DNA of 5,788 nucleotides, taken from contig CABPXX010000104.1 of the NCBI GenBank assembly GCA_902461475.1, forward strand, positions 1-5,788. Direction: 5' to 3'. The notes below the pieces were generated by a model that did not search any database, was not told the origin of the DNA, and was given only the letters and a program-made list of their open reading frames with translations. This DNA is from an uncultured Eubacteriales bacterium. GTDB taxonomy: Bacteria; Bacillota; Clostridia; Oscillospirales; Oscillospiraceae. This document shows, piece after piece, positions 1-5,305 of this stretch; the first letter of the stretch is position 1; each line of letters opens with the position of its first letter. The position numbers were made by a program, and so were the translations under genes.

Positions 1-1
1 T

Positions 2-709
2 GTATCCGGCCCCGGCGTGGTACACCACGCCCTGAAGGCCGTGAAGGGCCAGCCCTTTGACGTGGTGGCGGAGACCATCAAGAAGACCGCCTTCCGGGTC
101 ACCCGCATGGGCCAGTTGGTGGCCCAGGAGGCCAGCAGCCGTCTGGGCGTGCCCTTTGGCATCGTGGACCTGTCTCTGGCTCCCACCCCCGCCATCGGGG
201 ACAGCGTGGCCCGCATCCTGGAGGAGATGGGCCTGGAGGTGTGCGGTACCCACGGCACCACCGCCGCGCTGGCCCTCTTGAACGACGCCGTGAAGAAGGG
301 CGGCGTGATGGCCTCCTCCTCGGTGGGCGGCCTGTCCGGCGCCTTCATCCCGGTCAGTGAGGACGAGGGCATGATCGCCGCCGCCCGCTCTGGGGCCCTG
401 ACCCTGGAGAAGCTGGAGGCTATGACCTGTGTGTGCTCCGTGGGCCTGGACATGATCGCCGTGCCCGGAGACACCACCGCCGCCACCATCTCCGCCATCA
501 TCGCCGACGAGGCGGCCATCGGTATGATCAACCAGAAGACCACCGCCGTGCGTATCATCCCCGCCCCCGGCATGAAGGTGGGGGACACCGTGGAGTTCGG
601 CGGCCTGCTGGGCTCCGCTCCGGTGATGCCCTGCCACACCGGCTCCGCGGGGGGGGTTTTGGCCCCCGGGGGGCGCCCACCACAGGCCATGCACAGCCTG
701 AAAAACTAA
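2..709 (+). CDS. PFL family (DUF711 / UPF0210) protein, C-terminal half; 5' end outside window
   Basis: The frame is open from the first complete codon of the window and ends with TAA at 707-709, so the gene starts upstream. A GTG at 17 is internal: the residues before it (VSGPG) continue a conserved family motif. What is visible is about 235 residues of a family that is usually about 450. Motifs recognised from UPF0210 proteins, counting from the GTG at 17, include [13 protein letters not shown] (14-26), [19 protein letters not shown] (48-66), [13 protein letters not shown] (77-89), [19 protein letters not shown] (103-121), [14 protein letters not shown] (140-153) and the terminal HSLKN. The family is structurally related to glycyl-radical (pyruvate formate-lyase-like) folds, but its reaction is not established and I see no basis for a substrate. 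In Firmicutes it commonly follows an ACT-domain protein gene, which would lie upstream of this window. The last 25 residues are less conserved than expected (see findings). Family assignment is firm; function is unknown. Confidence 0.93.
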   Translation, partial: VSGPGVVHHALKAVKGQPFDVVAETIKKTAFRVTRMGQLVAQEASSRLGVPFGIVDLSLAPTPAIGDSVARILEEMGLEVCGTHGTTAALALLNDAVKKGGVMASSSVGGLSGAFIPVSEDEGMIAAARSGALTLEKLEAMTCVCSVGLDMIAVPGDTTAATISAIIADEAAIGMINQKTTAVRIIPAPGMKVGDTVEFGGLLGSAPVMPCHTGSAGGVLAPGGRPPQAMHSLKN

Positions 710-716
710 TACATCT

Positions 717-744
717 GCCCCGGCGCGATTGCGCCGGGGCGTTT
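717..744 (+). terminator. Rho-independent terminator of the PFL gene
   Basis: A perfect 10-bp GC-only stem (717-726 pairs with 731-740) has a GATT loop and begins 8 nt after the PFL stop codon. It is followed by GTTTCCTGTCTT, a weak, interrupted T-tract. Position and stem strength support termination; the poor T-tract leaves some doubt about efficiency. Confidence 0.8.
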
Positions 745-750
745 CCTGTC

Positions 751-780
751 TTGTGGAGAGAGGGAGGATGGGTGTATCAT
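751..780 (+). promoter_or_regulatory. Possible sigma-A promoter for the FUSC gene
   Basis: TTGTGG (751-756, 3 of 6 matches to the -35 consensus) lies 18 nt before TATCAT (775-780, 5 of 6 matches to the -10 consensus), just after the upstream terminator. Transcription would begin near 787, leaving a very short leader before the Shine-Dalgarno at 790. The weak -35 makes this tentative. Confidence 0.3.
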
Positions 781-789
781 AAACGAGAG

Positions 790-796
790 AGGAGGG
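790..796 (+). promoter_or_regulatory. Shine-Dalgarno sequence with no start codon at the expected distance
   Basis: AGGAGGG is a near-perfect anti-16S match. The codon about 8 nt downstream in the FUSC frame is GAG at 804-806, one base from GTG. There is no ATG, GTG or TTG in the FUSC frame between the TAA at 780-782 and the ATG at 873. It marks where translation of the intact gene probably began. Confidence 0.5.
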
Positions 797-872
797 ACAG
801 CCCGAGAAGAGGAACATACAGCAGCGGTGGAAGGATTTTCGCCCCCGGGAGCTGGCCAAAGTCGCCGCCACC

Positions 873-1493
873 ATGTTCCTGGTGGCCCTGGCCGCCTTCG
901 GAGCGGGGCGGGGCCTGTGGTGGGCCATTGGGCTGAACCTGGTGGTGCCCTTTGTGCTGGTATACCTCATGAGCTCCAGATTTACCCCCAAGGCCTACTT
1001 TGTATATAGCATGGAGTTTGTCTTCCTCCAACTGGTGCCCATAGAGCCCCAGCAGCTGCCCATCCAGCTGTTGGCCCTGGGCTGTGGGCTGGTGGTGGTG
1101 ACGGCGGCTCTGTGGATGTATTCCATCATCCGGCGGCGCCGCCACTTCGGCACCGTGCGCAAGGGGATTCACAACCTGTGCGTGCAGATGAAGACCTTGG
1201 CCTGTGGCGGGGACGTGACTCCGTTGCGCCACGCCCTGGAGCCCCTGATCGTCCACATGAACCAGGTGATCTATGACAGCCGAGGCTACACCTATCTGGC
1301 CAACGGGTATGGAAAGCGCTACTATCTGTTCATGGTGCTCTTCCAGCGCTGTATCTACTTCACCCAGCACTTTGTGTCTCTGGGGACCCTGCCCCCCTCC
1401 CAGGACCGCATGTACTTTGCCCGCCTGAGTAAGCTCTTTGACCGGGCGGAGTCCGTCATGGGCGGCCCCCTCCAGAGCCAGCTGCTGGAGTAG
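873..1493 (+). CDS. N-terminal fragment of the interrupted FUSC protein
   Basis: This is the part of the broken FUSC gene before the amber codon, 206 residues from the first available ATG. Hydrophobic segments are at about residues 1-12, 14-33, 43-55 and 61-86, followed by the basic stop-transfer sequence RRRR (87-90) and a soluble helical region to residue 206. The ATG at 873 has no ribosome-binding site close in front and falls inside the first membrane segment, so it is unlikely to be the native start; the coding frame extends back to at least 804. On its own this fragment lacks the second membrane bundle and would probably not be functional. Confidence 0.5.
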   Translation: MFLVALAAFGAGRGLWWAIGLNLVVPFVLVYLMSSRFTPKAYFVYSMEFVFLQLVPIEPQQLPIQLLALGCGLVVVTAALWMYSIIRRRRHFGTVRKGIHNLCVQMKTLACGGDVTPLRHALEPLIVHMNQVIYDSRGYTYLANGYGKRYYLFMVLFQRCIYFTQHFVSLGTLPPSQDRMYFARLSKLFDRAESVMGGPLQSQLLE

Positions 1494-1547
1494 CTGGAGG
1501 CGCTGCGCCAAGGGCCGGGGCTGTCCGACCCGGCCCAAAACGAGGCC

Positions 1548-2645
1548 ATGGGAGAGATTCTCCGGCTGTTTTCCGTGGCCCTCCGGGCCCTGGAGAACAC
1601 CCGCCCTGCCCAGCCCCAGCGGCAGTGGAAGCTGCCCGACGACCAGCACAAGCTGCGAGGTCTGGGCAACATCTTCCGCCTGGACCAGTTCTCCACCCGG
1701 TTTGCCCTGCGGCTGTCGGTGGTGCTGAGCCTGGGCTTTGGATTTGTGTGGGTCACCGGGCTGGACGGGCTGGAGTACGCCTACTGGTATCCCATGACCA
1801 CCTCCCTCATGCTTATGCCTTACGCCGAAGAGAGCCGCATGAAGATCGGCAACCGTATCCTGGGTACCATGGGCGGGGTGCTGGTGTCCATGTGCCTCAT
1901 GAGCCTCTTTCACACCATGCCGGAGTACTTGGTCATTCTCATGGTGATGACCTGCTTTATGTACTACGCCCCGGTGACCTCCTGGACCATGACGGTGTAC
2001 ACCACCTGCTACGGTATGACCCTGGCCCACCTGCGCCTGGGGCTGCTGGAGGCCAGCGGGCTGCGCCTTGCCTATGTGGCCTTGGCAGCGGTGACTGCCA
2101 CCTTGGCCAACCGCTTCTTGCTGCCCAACACCGCCGGACGGGAATTCAAGCAGAGCGTGAAGGAGCTGTTTGAGTTGGACCGCAGCTTTTTGCAGCAGGT
2201 GCGGGCCCTGTGTCAGGAGGGCACCCAGGATGGCAGCCAGATGTCCGACCGCCTGGTGCGCATCCACCTGTTGGAGGATCAGATTCAGGCCCACTTGAAG
2301 GGGATGAGCAGCGCAGAGCAGACCTATTATCGGCAGCTGCTCCCCATCAACCGGAAACTGGTGAGCGAATTGGAGCAGATTAACGCCTATCTGCGCTCTC
2401 GGCCCCAGCTGTTGTGCACCGCCTACAGCCAGGCGGCGGTGGAGGTGCTGGACAACCTGGAGGACGCCATCTTGCGGATCCAGCGCAGCTATACCGCCCG
2501 GGAGCTGGAGCCCTTCTTGCAGACGGACGCCTCCTTCCGCACCTTCGGGCGTTTGCAGGACAGCCTGTACTTCAATACCCTGGCGGTGAACTGTATGCAG
2601 ACCTTACAGGAGATGCACGAGCTGGCCGATCAGCCTCCGACATAA
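1548..2645 (+). CDS. C-terminal FUSC-domain fragment downstream of the amber stop
   Basis: This is the 365-residue part of the broken FUSC gene that could be made only by readthrough or reinitiation. The coding frame continues back without a stop to 1494. The ATG at 1548 is merely the first one available and its nearest GAGG is only 2 nt away, too close for normal initiation. The fragment holds the recognisable FUSC core: RLDQFSTRFALRLSVVLSLG (residues 44-63, the usual R-x-ALR-type entry to the first helix), the Y-W-Y-P-M-T-T segment (79-85), the basic turn R-M-K-I-G-N-R-I-L-G-T-M-G-G (97-110), and hydrophobic helices at about 105-121, 126-141, 143-162 and 170-189. A mostly helical cytoplasmic tail of about 170 residues follows. 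The coding quality and domain are convincing; independent expression is not. Confidence 0.55.
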   Translation: MGEILRLFSVALRALENTRPAQPQRQWKLPDDQHKLRGLGNIFRLDQFSTRFALRLSVVLSLGFGFVWVTGLDGLEYAYWYPMTTSLMLMPYAEESRMKIGNRILGTMGGVLVSMCLMSLFHTMPEYLVILMVMTCFMYYAPVTSWTMTVYTTCYGMTLAHLRLGLLEASGLRLAYVALAAVTATLANRFLLPNTAGREFKQSVKELFELDRSFLQQVRALCQEGTQDGSQMSDRLVRIHLLEDQIQAHLKGMSSAEQTYYRQLLPINRKLVSELEQINAYLRSRPQLLCTAYSQAAVEVLDNLEDAILRIQRSYTARELEPFLQTDASFRTFGRLQDSLYFNTLAVNCMQTLQEMHELADQPPT

Positions 2646-2650
2646 GCGAG

Positions 2651-2681
2651 AAGCCCCTCTCGGCGATGCCGAGAGGGGCTT
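2651..2681. terminator. Hairpin terminator between convergent genes
   Basis: A perfect 14-bp stem (2651-2664 pairs with 2668-2681) with a 3-nt GAT loop lies between the FUSC stop (2645) and the DUF2461 stop (2685, minus strand). Because the genes converge, it can serve both strands. T-rich flanks are modest on each side (TATGTTATGCTT on plus, CTCGCTT on minus), so strand preference cannot be decided. Confidence 0.8.
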
Positions 2682-2684
2682 ATG

Positions 2685-3371
2685 TTATGCTTGTGTGGGT
2701 AATTTGGCGGACAGCGCCGAAAAATAATCATAGTAGGGCTTGAGAAAGATGAAATCCTCGATGAGCTGATGGGCCAGCTGGGGGGTGTACAGCAGTTCGC
2801 ACAACTCCTCCTCGTGGGACACAGACAGGGACTTCTTGTTAAACCAGGCGCTGAGCTCTGCCTCAGGGCAGGGCTTGGGGCGGCGGTACTCCGGGCCCTC
2901 CAGGGCGAAGCGGTCCTGCCGCTTCAGGGTGCGTTCCAGCTTCAGCAGGGGCTTGGGGTCTCGGAGAATCTCCTGGCGGTGGCACTCCATGAGGGAGGCC
3001 TTGGCGCACCAGAAGCCCATGCCGCAGCTCCAGCCGTCGGGGGTGAGTTCAAACCACAGAGCGGGGTGGGAGCCCAGGGCGGAGTCATCCCCCCGGATGA
3101 GGGTAAACCACAGATGGTCCTTGTAGGGGCCACGGCCGTGGAGCCGCCGGGCGTCCCGGTAGATGCGGGCCACCTTCAGATTCCACGGCTCCTGGGGGAA
3201 CTTCTCCGCCAGGGCCAGCTGGGCCTGACGGCCCAGGTCCTGCATGGGGCGATAGAGGGTATTGAGGTACACATCCTTGTGGGCCTCAAACCAGCTGTGC
3301 TCGTTTTGGAACCGAATGCCCCACATAAATTCCACCGTCTCCGGGGTAAAGCCTTGAAACTGATCTCTCAC
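2685..3371 (-). CDS. DUF2461 family protein (TIGR02453-like)
   Basis: A 228-residue soluble protein with no signal peptide or membrane segment, close to the usual length of the DUF2461 family. Family marks are the N-terminal FQGFTPETVEF (5-15), the NEHSWFEAHK motif (23-32), corresponding to the family's N-N-x-x-WF-x-x-x-K, and the central RIYRDARRLHGRGPYK (69-84), matching the R-x-x-RD-x-R...PYK core, followed by hydrophobic DHLWFTL and a W-F-E-L-x-PDG segment (106-113). The family has no established biochemical role and none is proposed here. The start is GTG at 3371, chosen because AAGGAG lies 10 nt upstream; the next ATG, at residue 16, would remove the conserved N-terminus. The gene begins 5 nt after the VanW-family stop codon, so it is almost certainly co-transcribed with it. 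It ends in TAA beside the shared hairpin. Confidence 0.9.
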   Translation of the reverse strand: MRDQFQGFTPETVEFMWGIRFQNEHSWFEAHKDVYLNTLYRPMQDLGRQAQLALAEKFPQEPWNLKVARIYRDARRLHGRGPYKDHLWFTLIRGDDSALGSHPALWFELTPDGWSCGMGFWCAKASLMECHRQEILRDPKPLLKLERTLKRQDRFALEGPEYRRPKPCPEAELSAWFNKKSLSVSHEEELCELLYTPQLAHQLIEDFIFLKPYYDYFSALSAKLPTQA

Positions 3372-3376
3372 GGTGG

Positions 3377-5065
3377 TTATGCTCCTTCATTGGGGGCCTG
3401 AGTGGGTGCAGGCGTGGGGGTGGGCTTGGGCGTAGGGGCCGGAGTGGGGTCCGGCTTGTTGGCGTCGGTGCCCTCGCCCCAGGGGCCGGAGTCGGCGGGA
3501 TTGTAGAGAATCACCTTGTCCCGCTTGGAGTAGCGGCTGGTGTTCTCGAAGGTGCGGGAGAGAAGCTTGCCGTTGGCGTCGTACACGCAGCAGTACACAT
3601 CCACCACCTTGCCGGTGTAGGGGGTGGTCTTTACCTTGGTGGTGCCACGGGGGATGGAGGAGTCCGCCTCATAGACGGTGGTGTACTCGGTGGTGGAGCG
3701 GGTGTACCGCTCGGTCTTCACATAAGTGCCGCTGGGGTTGGTACCGTAGATCTGGACGGTGAGCTTACCGCCGGAGACATAGGACACCAGCTTGATGGGA
3801 AAGTCGGTGTTGTTGCGGAACTTAAAGTCCAGGCTGGGGTAGTACACGGTGGCGTCCAGGCCGTCGGGCACATAGCCTACGGTAAAGGCGTGGTTGGCCC
3901 GGTGGACGATATCCAGGTTGGCGTACACCGCGCAGTAGTAGATGGCAGAGGACACCTGGCACACGCCGCCGCCGTCCATGGTGACGGTCTGGCCGTTCTG
4001 ATAGCCGGTGGAGGACTTGTAGCCGTTGGCCTGGGAGGGGTCCCCGATGGTGCCCAGGTAGGAGAAGGTCTCACCGGGCATGAGGATTTTGCCGTTGCAG
4101 GAGGAGGCGGCCAGAGCCACATTATAGGAGCGGCTGGCCACGCCGTCCAGGTAACTGGTGTTGCTGGACAGCAGGTCCTGGTACAGCAGGGAGGCGGCCT
4201 GGCTCAAATCTGGCTGGGTGATGGTGACGGGGATGGAACAGGTCTCCCCGGGCTTGGTCTGTTCAATGATGCCCTGGGCCTCTTCCGGGTCGATGGAGCA
4301 GCCCATGACCATGGGGGTCAGGTTGCCGTTGGCGTCCTGGGTGGGGGCCTTGGGCTCCTGATAGACCAGCTCGCTGAGAATCTCCCCGGTGAGCCCGCCT
4401 CCTTCACTGGGCTTGGACTCCACGGTCAGGGAGGTCTCTCCGGTGGCCAGGGCGTTGGAGATCTGCTCCAGCAGGGCGTCCTTGTCCACCTCGGCCCCGT
4501 CGGTGCCCATGGTGACTTTGAGAGAGTTATCCCCCAGCTTGTAGGTGAAGTCCACCGGATCCTTGTGCATGGCCTCGGCAATCTGGTCGATGTACTCCTT
4601 CACCTGCTTCTCTCCCCCGGGCGTGAAGGAGGAGGAGGACAGGGACAGGGGGTCCGGGTCGCTGCCCGCACCCAGCCAGGCCAGGCCCAGGGAGAAGAAG
4701 CTCCGGGACTTCTTTTCCTCCATGCCGTACTCCACGGCGGCCTGGGGGTCCACATCCAGCAGAGAGCCGGAGATGGTCACCTTTTGGTCCTCCCCGTAGT
4801 TCAGGGTCAGCTCCAGGGTGTCCAGGTGCTCCTTTATGGAACTGGTCATATACTCCACCGCGGCATCCTGGGTCAGTCCGCCCAGGTCCAGGGTGACGGT
4901 CTGTGTGTTATTCTGGGCAATGGTGCCGGGGAGCAAACGGCCGTTGCCGCTGACCCAGGCGCACAGCCCGCAATAGGCTCCCGCCAGCACCAACACCGCA
5001 GCGCCGGCCACAATCCCGGCGATGATAGGGGGCGTGAGCTTTTTCTTGGAACGAACGTGCTCCAT
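3377..5065 (-). CDS. VanW-family membrane-anchored envelope protein with peptidoglycan-binding-like N-domain
   Basis: 562 residues from ATG at 5065, chosen because GGAGGA lies 6 nt upstream; the frame stays open a further 37 codons, but without a comparable ribosome-binding site. Order of parts: short basic cytoplasmic end with RSKKK (5-9); one membrane helix or uncleaved signal anchor (about 12-38); an extracellular region (about 50-290) resembling the YoaR-type putative peptidoglycan-binding domain that usually precedes VanW; the VanW domain (about 311-426) with RSYNVALAAS, PGETFSYLG (330-338), GGGVCQVSS (365-373), the RANHAFTVGYVPDGLDATVY stretch around 389-408 and a D-F-K-F-R-N end; a G5-like segment (about 447-520) with PYTGKVVDVYCCVYDANGK; and a proline/threonine-rich tail (540-558). 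No LPXTG sorting signal is visible, so anchoring is by the N-terminal helix. VanW is named for an accessory gene of vanB-type glycopeptide-resistance clusters, where its role is undefined. No vanHAX-like ligase genes are present here, so a resistance function should not be assumed. It is the first gene of an operon with DUF2461. Confidence 0.92.
   Translation of the reverse strand: MEHVRSKKKLTPPIIAGIVAGAAVLVLAGAYCGLCAWVSGNGRLLPGTIAQNNTQTVTLDLGGLTQDAAVEYMTSSIKEHLDTLELTLNYGEDQKVTISGSLLDVDPQAAVEYGMEEKKSRSFFSLGLAWLGAGSDPDPLSLSSSSFTPGGEKQVKEYIDQIAEAMHKDPVDFTYKLGDNSLKVTMGTDGAEVDKDALLEQISNALATGETSLTVESKPSEGGGLTGEILSELVYQEPKAPTQDANGNLTPMVMGCSIDPEEAQGIIEQTKPGETCSIPVTITQPDLSQAASLLYQDLLSSNTSYLDGVASRSYNVALAASSCNGKILMPGETFSYLGTIGDPSQANGYKSSTGYQNGQTVTMDGGGVCQVSSAIYYCAVYANLDIVHRANHAFTVGYVPDGLDATVYYPSLDFKFRNNTDFPIKLVSYVSGGKLTVQIYGTNPSGTYVKTERYTRSTTEYTTVYEADSSIPRGTTKVKTTPYTGKVVDVYCCVYDANGKLLSRTFENTSRYSKRDKVILYNPADSGPWGEGTDANKPDPTPAPTPKPTPTPAPTQAPNEGA
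3382..3387 (-). promoter_or_regulatory. Ribosome-binding site of the DUF2461 gene, inside the upstream coding sequence
   Basis: Read on the minus strand this is AAGGAG, 10 nt before the GTG start. It overlaps the last sense codons (N-E-G-A) of the VanW-family gene, so translation of the two genes is probably coupled. It decides the GTG start for the downstream gene. Confidence 0.7.
3392..3448 (-). repeat. Proline/threonine-rich tandem coding repeat in the VanW-family C-terminus
   Basis: The DNA encodes an alternating Pro-Thr/Ala/Lys tail (PTPAPTPKPTPTPAPTQAP), seen as repeated GTGGG/GGGCG-type units on the plus strand. Such tails are common in Firmicute surface proteins as extended spacers within or beyond the wall. 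Copy number is likely to vary between strains. Confidence 0.6.
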
Positions 5066-5071
5066 AGATCT

Positions 5072-5077
5072 TCCTCC
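5072..5077 (-). promoter_or_regulatory. Ribosome-binding site setting the VanW-family start
   Basis: GGAGGA on the minus strand, 6 nt before ATG at 5065. It is the strongest Shine-Dalgarno in this region and excludes the longer open frame that reaches 5176, whose extra residues are not signal-like. Confidence 0.85.
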
Positions 5078-5141
5078 AAATGTTGTTATCTGTAAGAGAT
5101 GCCAGGAATTGACAAGAATGGAATCCACTTGCACCTTGGAT

Positions 5142-5170
5142 ATTGTAACACCAACCGGTGGCTGGTACAA
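5142..5170 (-). promoter_or_regulatory. Probable promoter of the VanW-family/DUF2461 operon
   Basis: On the minus strand, TTGTAC (5170-5165, 3 of 6 matches to -35) is followed after 17 nt by TACAAT (5147-5142, 5 of 6 matches to -10). The -10 is preceded by TG in the extended -10 position (TGTTACAAT). The transcript would start near 5135, giving a leader of about 70 nt. The extended -10 offsets the weak -35. Confidence 0.5.
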
Positions 5171-5220
5171 GAACAATTCGGTTAAAAAGATTTACAATTT
5201 GTCATCGTTTTTGGTGGCTA

Positions 5221-5249
5221 TTTACACCGGAGGAAAAGATGTATATAAT
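5221..5249 (+). promoter_or_regulatory. Strong sigma-A promoter of the divergent membrane-protein gene
   Basis: TTTACA (5221-5226, 5 of 6 matches) is followed after exactly 17 nt by a perfect TATAAT (5244-5249). Transcription would begin near 5256, giving a leader of about 50 nt before the ATG at 5306. This is the best promoter in the window. Confidence 0.75.
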
Positions 5250-5290
5250 GTGGGTGACAAGCAACCGGGCGGCAGGGGCCGTCTGGACGG

Positions 5291-5296
5291 AAAGGA
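5291..5296 (+). promoter_or_regulatory. Ribosome-binding site of the right-hand membrane-protein gene
   Basis: AAAGGA lies 9 nt before the ATG at 5306 and supports that start. It is a moderate rather than strong match to the anti-16S sequence. Confidence 0.6.
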
Positions 5297-5305
5297 ATCT
5301 CAGGT

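Larger units (their letters stand above)
804..2645 (+). pseudogene. FUSC-family inner-membrane transporter-like protein, interrupted by an in-frame amber stop
   Basis: Two open stretches, 873-1493 and 1494-2645, are in the same frame and separated only by TAG at 1491-1493. Read through, they make one protein of about 613 codons from 804. Its plan is a full FUSC protein: an N-terminal hydrophobic bundle, a long helical soluble region, a second hydrophobic bundle, and a helical C-terminal region. FUSC proteins (relatives of YccS/YhfK and the aromatic-acid exporters AaeB/ArAE) are inner-membrane proteins thought to export aromatic or amphipathic compounds; the substrate here cannot be inferred. 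The amber lies in the helical linker, within a run reading SQLLE-stop-LEALRQG, where a CAG or GAG codon would fit the helix. The start is also doubtful: coding-like sequence (RWKDFRPRELAK) precedes the first ATG at 873, and the codon at the right distance from the Shine-Dalgarno is GAG. Two lesions favour a pseudogene. A sequencing error or amber suppression would explain the stop but not the missing start. Terminated by the hairpin at 2651-2681. Confidence 0.72.

Noticed and set aside
768..782. ATG at 768 following AGGGAGG as a start for the FUSC gene
   Set aside because: It is in the FUSC frame but reaches TAA at 780 after four codons, and the Shine-Dalgarno abuts the ATG with no spacer.
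777..2294. 505-codon open frame on the minus strand opposite the FUSC gene
   Set aside because: It is rich in His, Gln and Gly in the pattern produced by reading the complement of a GC-rich coding strand, it has no recognisable domain, and it lies opposite a clearly recognisable FUSC gene.
2769..3401. 210-codon open frame on the plus strand opposite the DUF2461 gene
   Set aside because: It is a complement shadow of a recognised family and has no ribosome-binding site or domain.
3377..5065. A glycopeptide-resistance cluster suggested by the VanW-family protein
   Set aside because: No ligase, dehydrogenase, dipeptidase or two-component genes are present, and VanW-domain proteins are common outside resistance clusters in Clostridia.
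3890..5095. 401-codon open frame on the plus strand opposite the VanW-family gene
   Set aside because: It has low-complexity Gly/Val/Leu/Gln composition, no domain, and full overlap with a strongly supported VanW-family gene, so it is a complement shadow.
5109..5146. Perfect TTGACA at 5109-5114 as a plus-strand promoter
   Set aside because: No acceptable -10 hexamer lies 16-18 nt downstream; the nearest A/T-rich hexamer, at 5141, is about 26 nt away.
5066..5176. N-terminal extension of the VanW-family protein to an ATG at 5176
   Set aside because: The extra 37 residues lie upstream of a strong, correctly spaced GGAGGA and the ATG at 5065. They include the probable promoter, and they would put non-signal residues before the membrane anchor.
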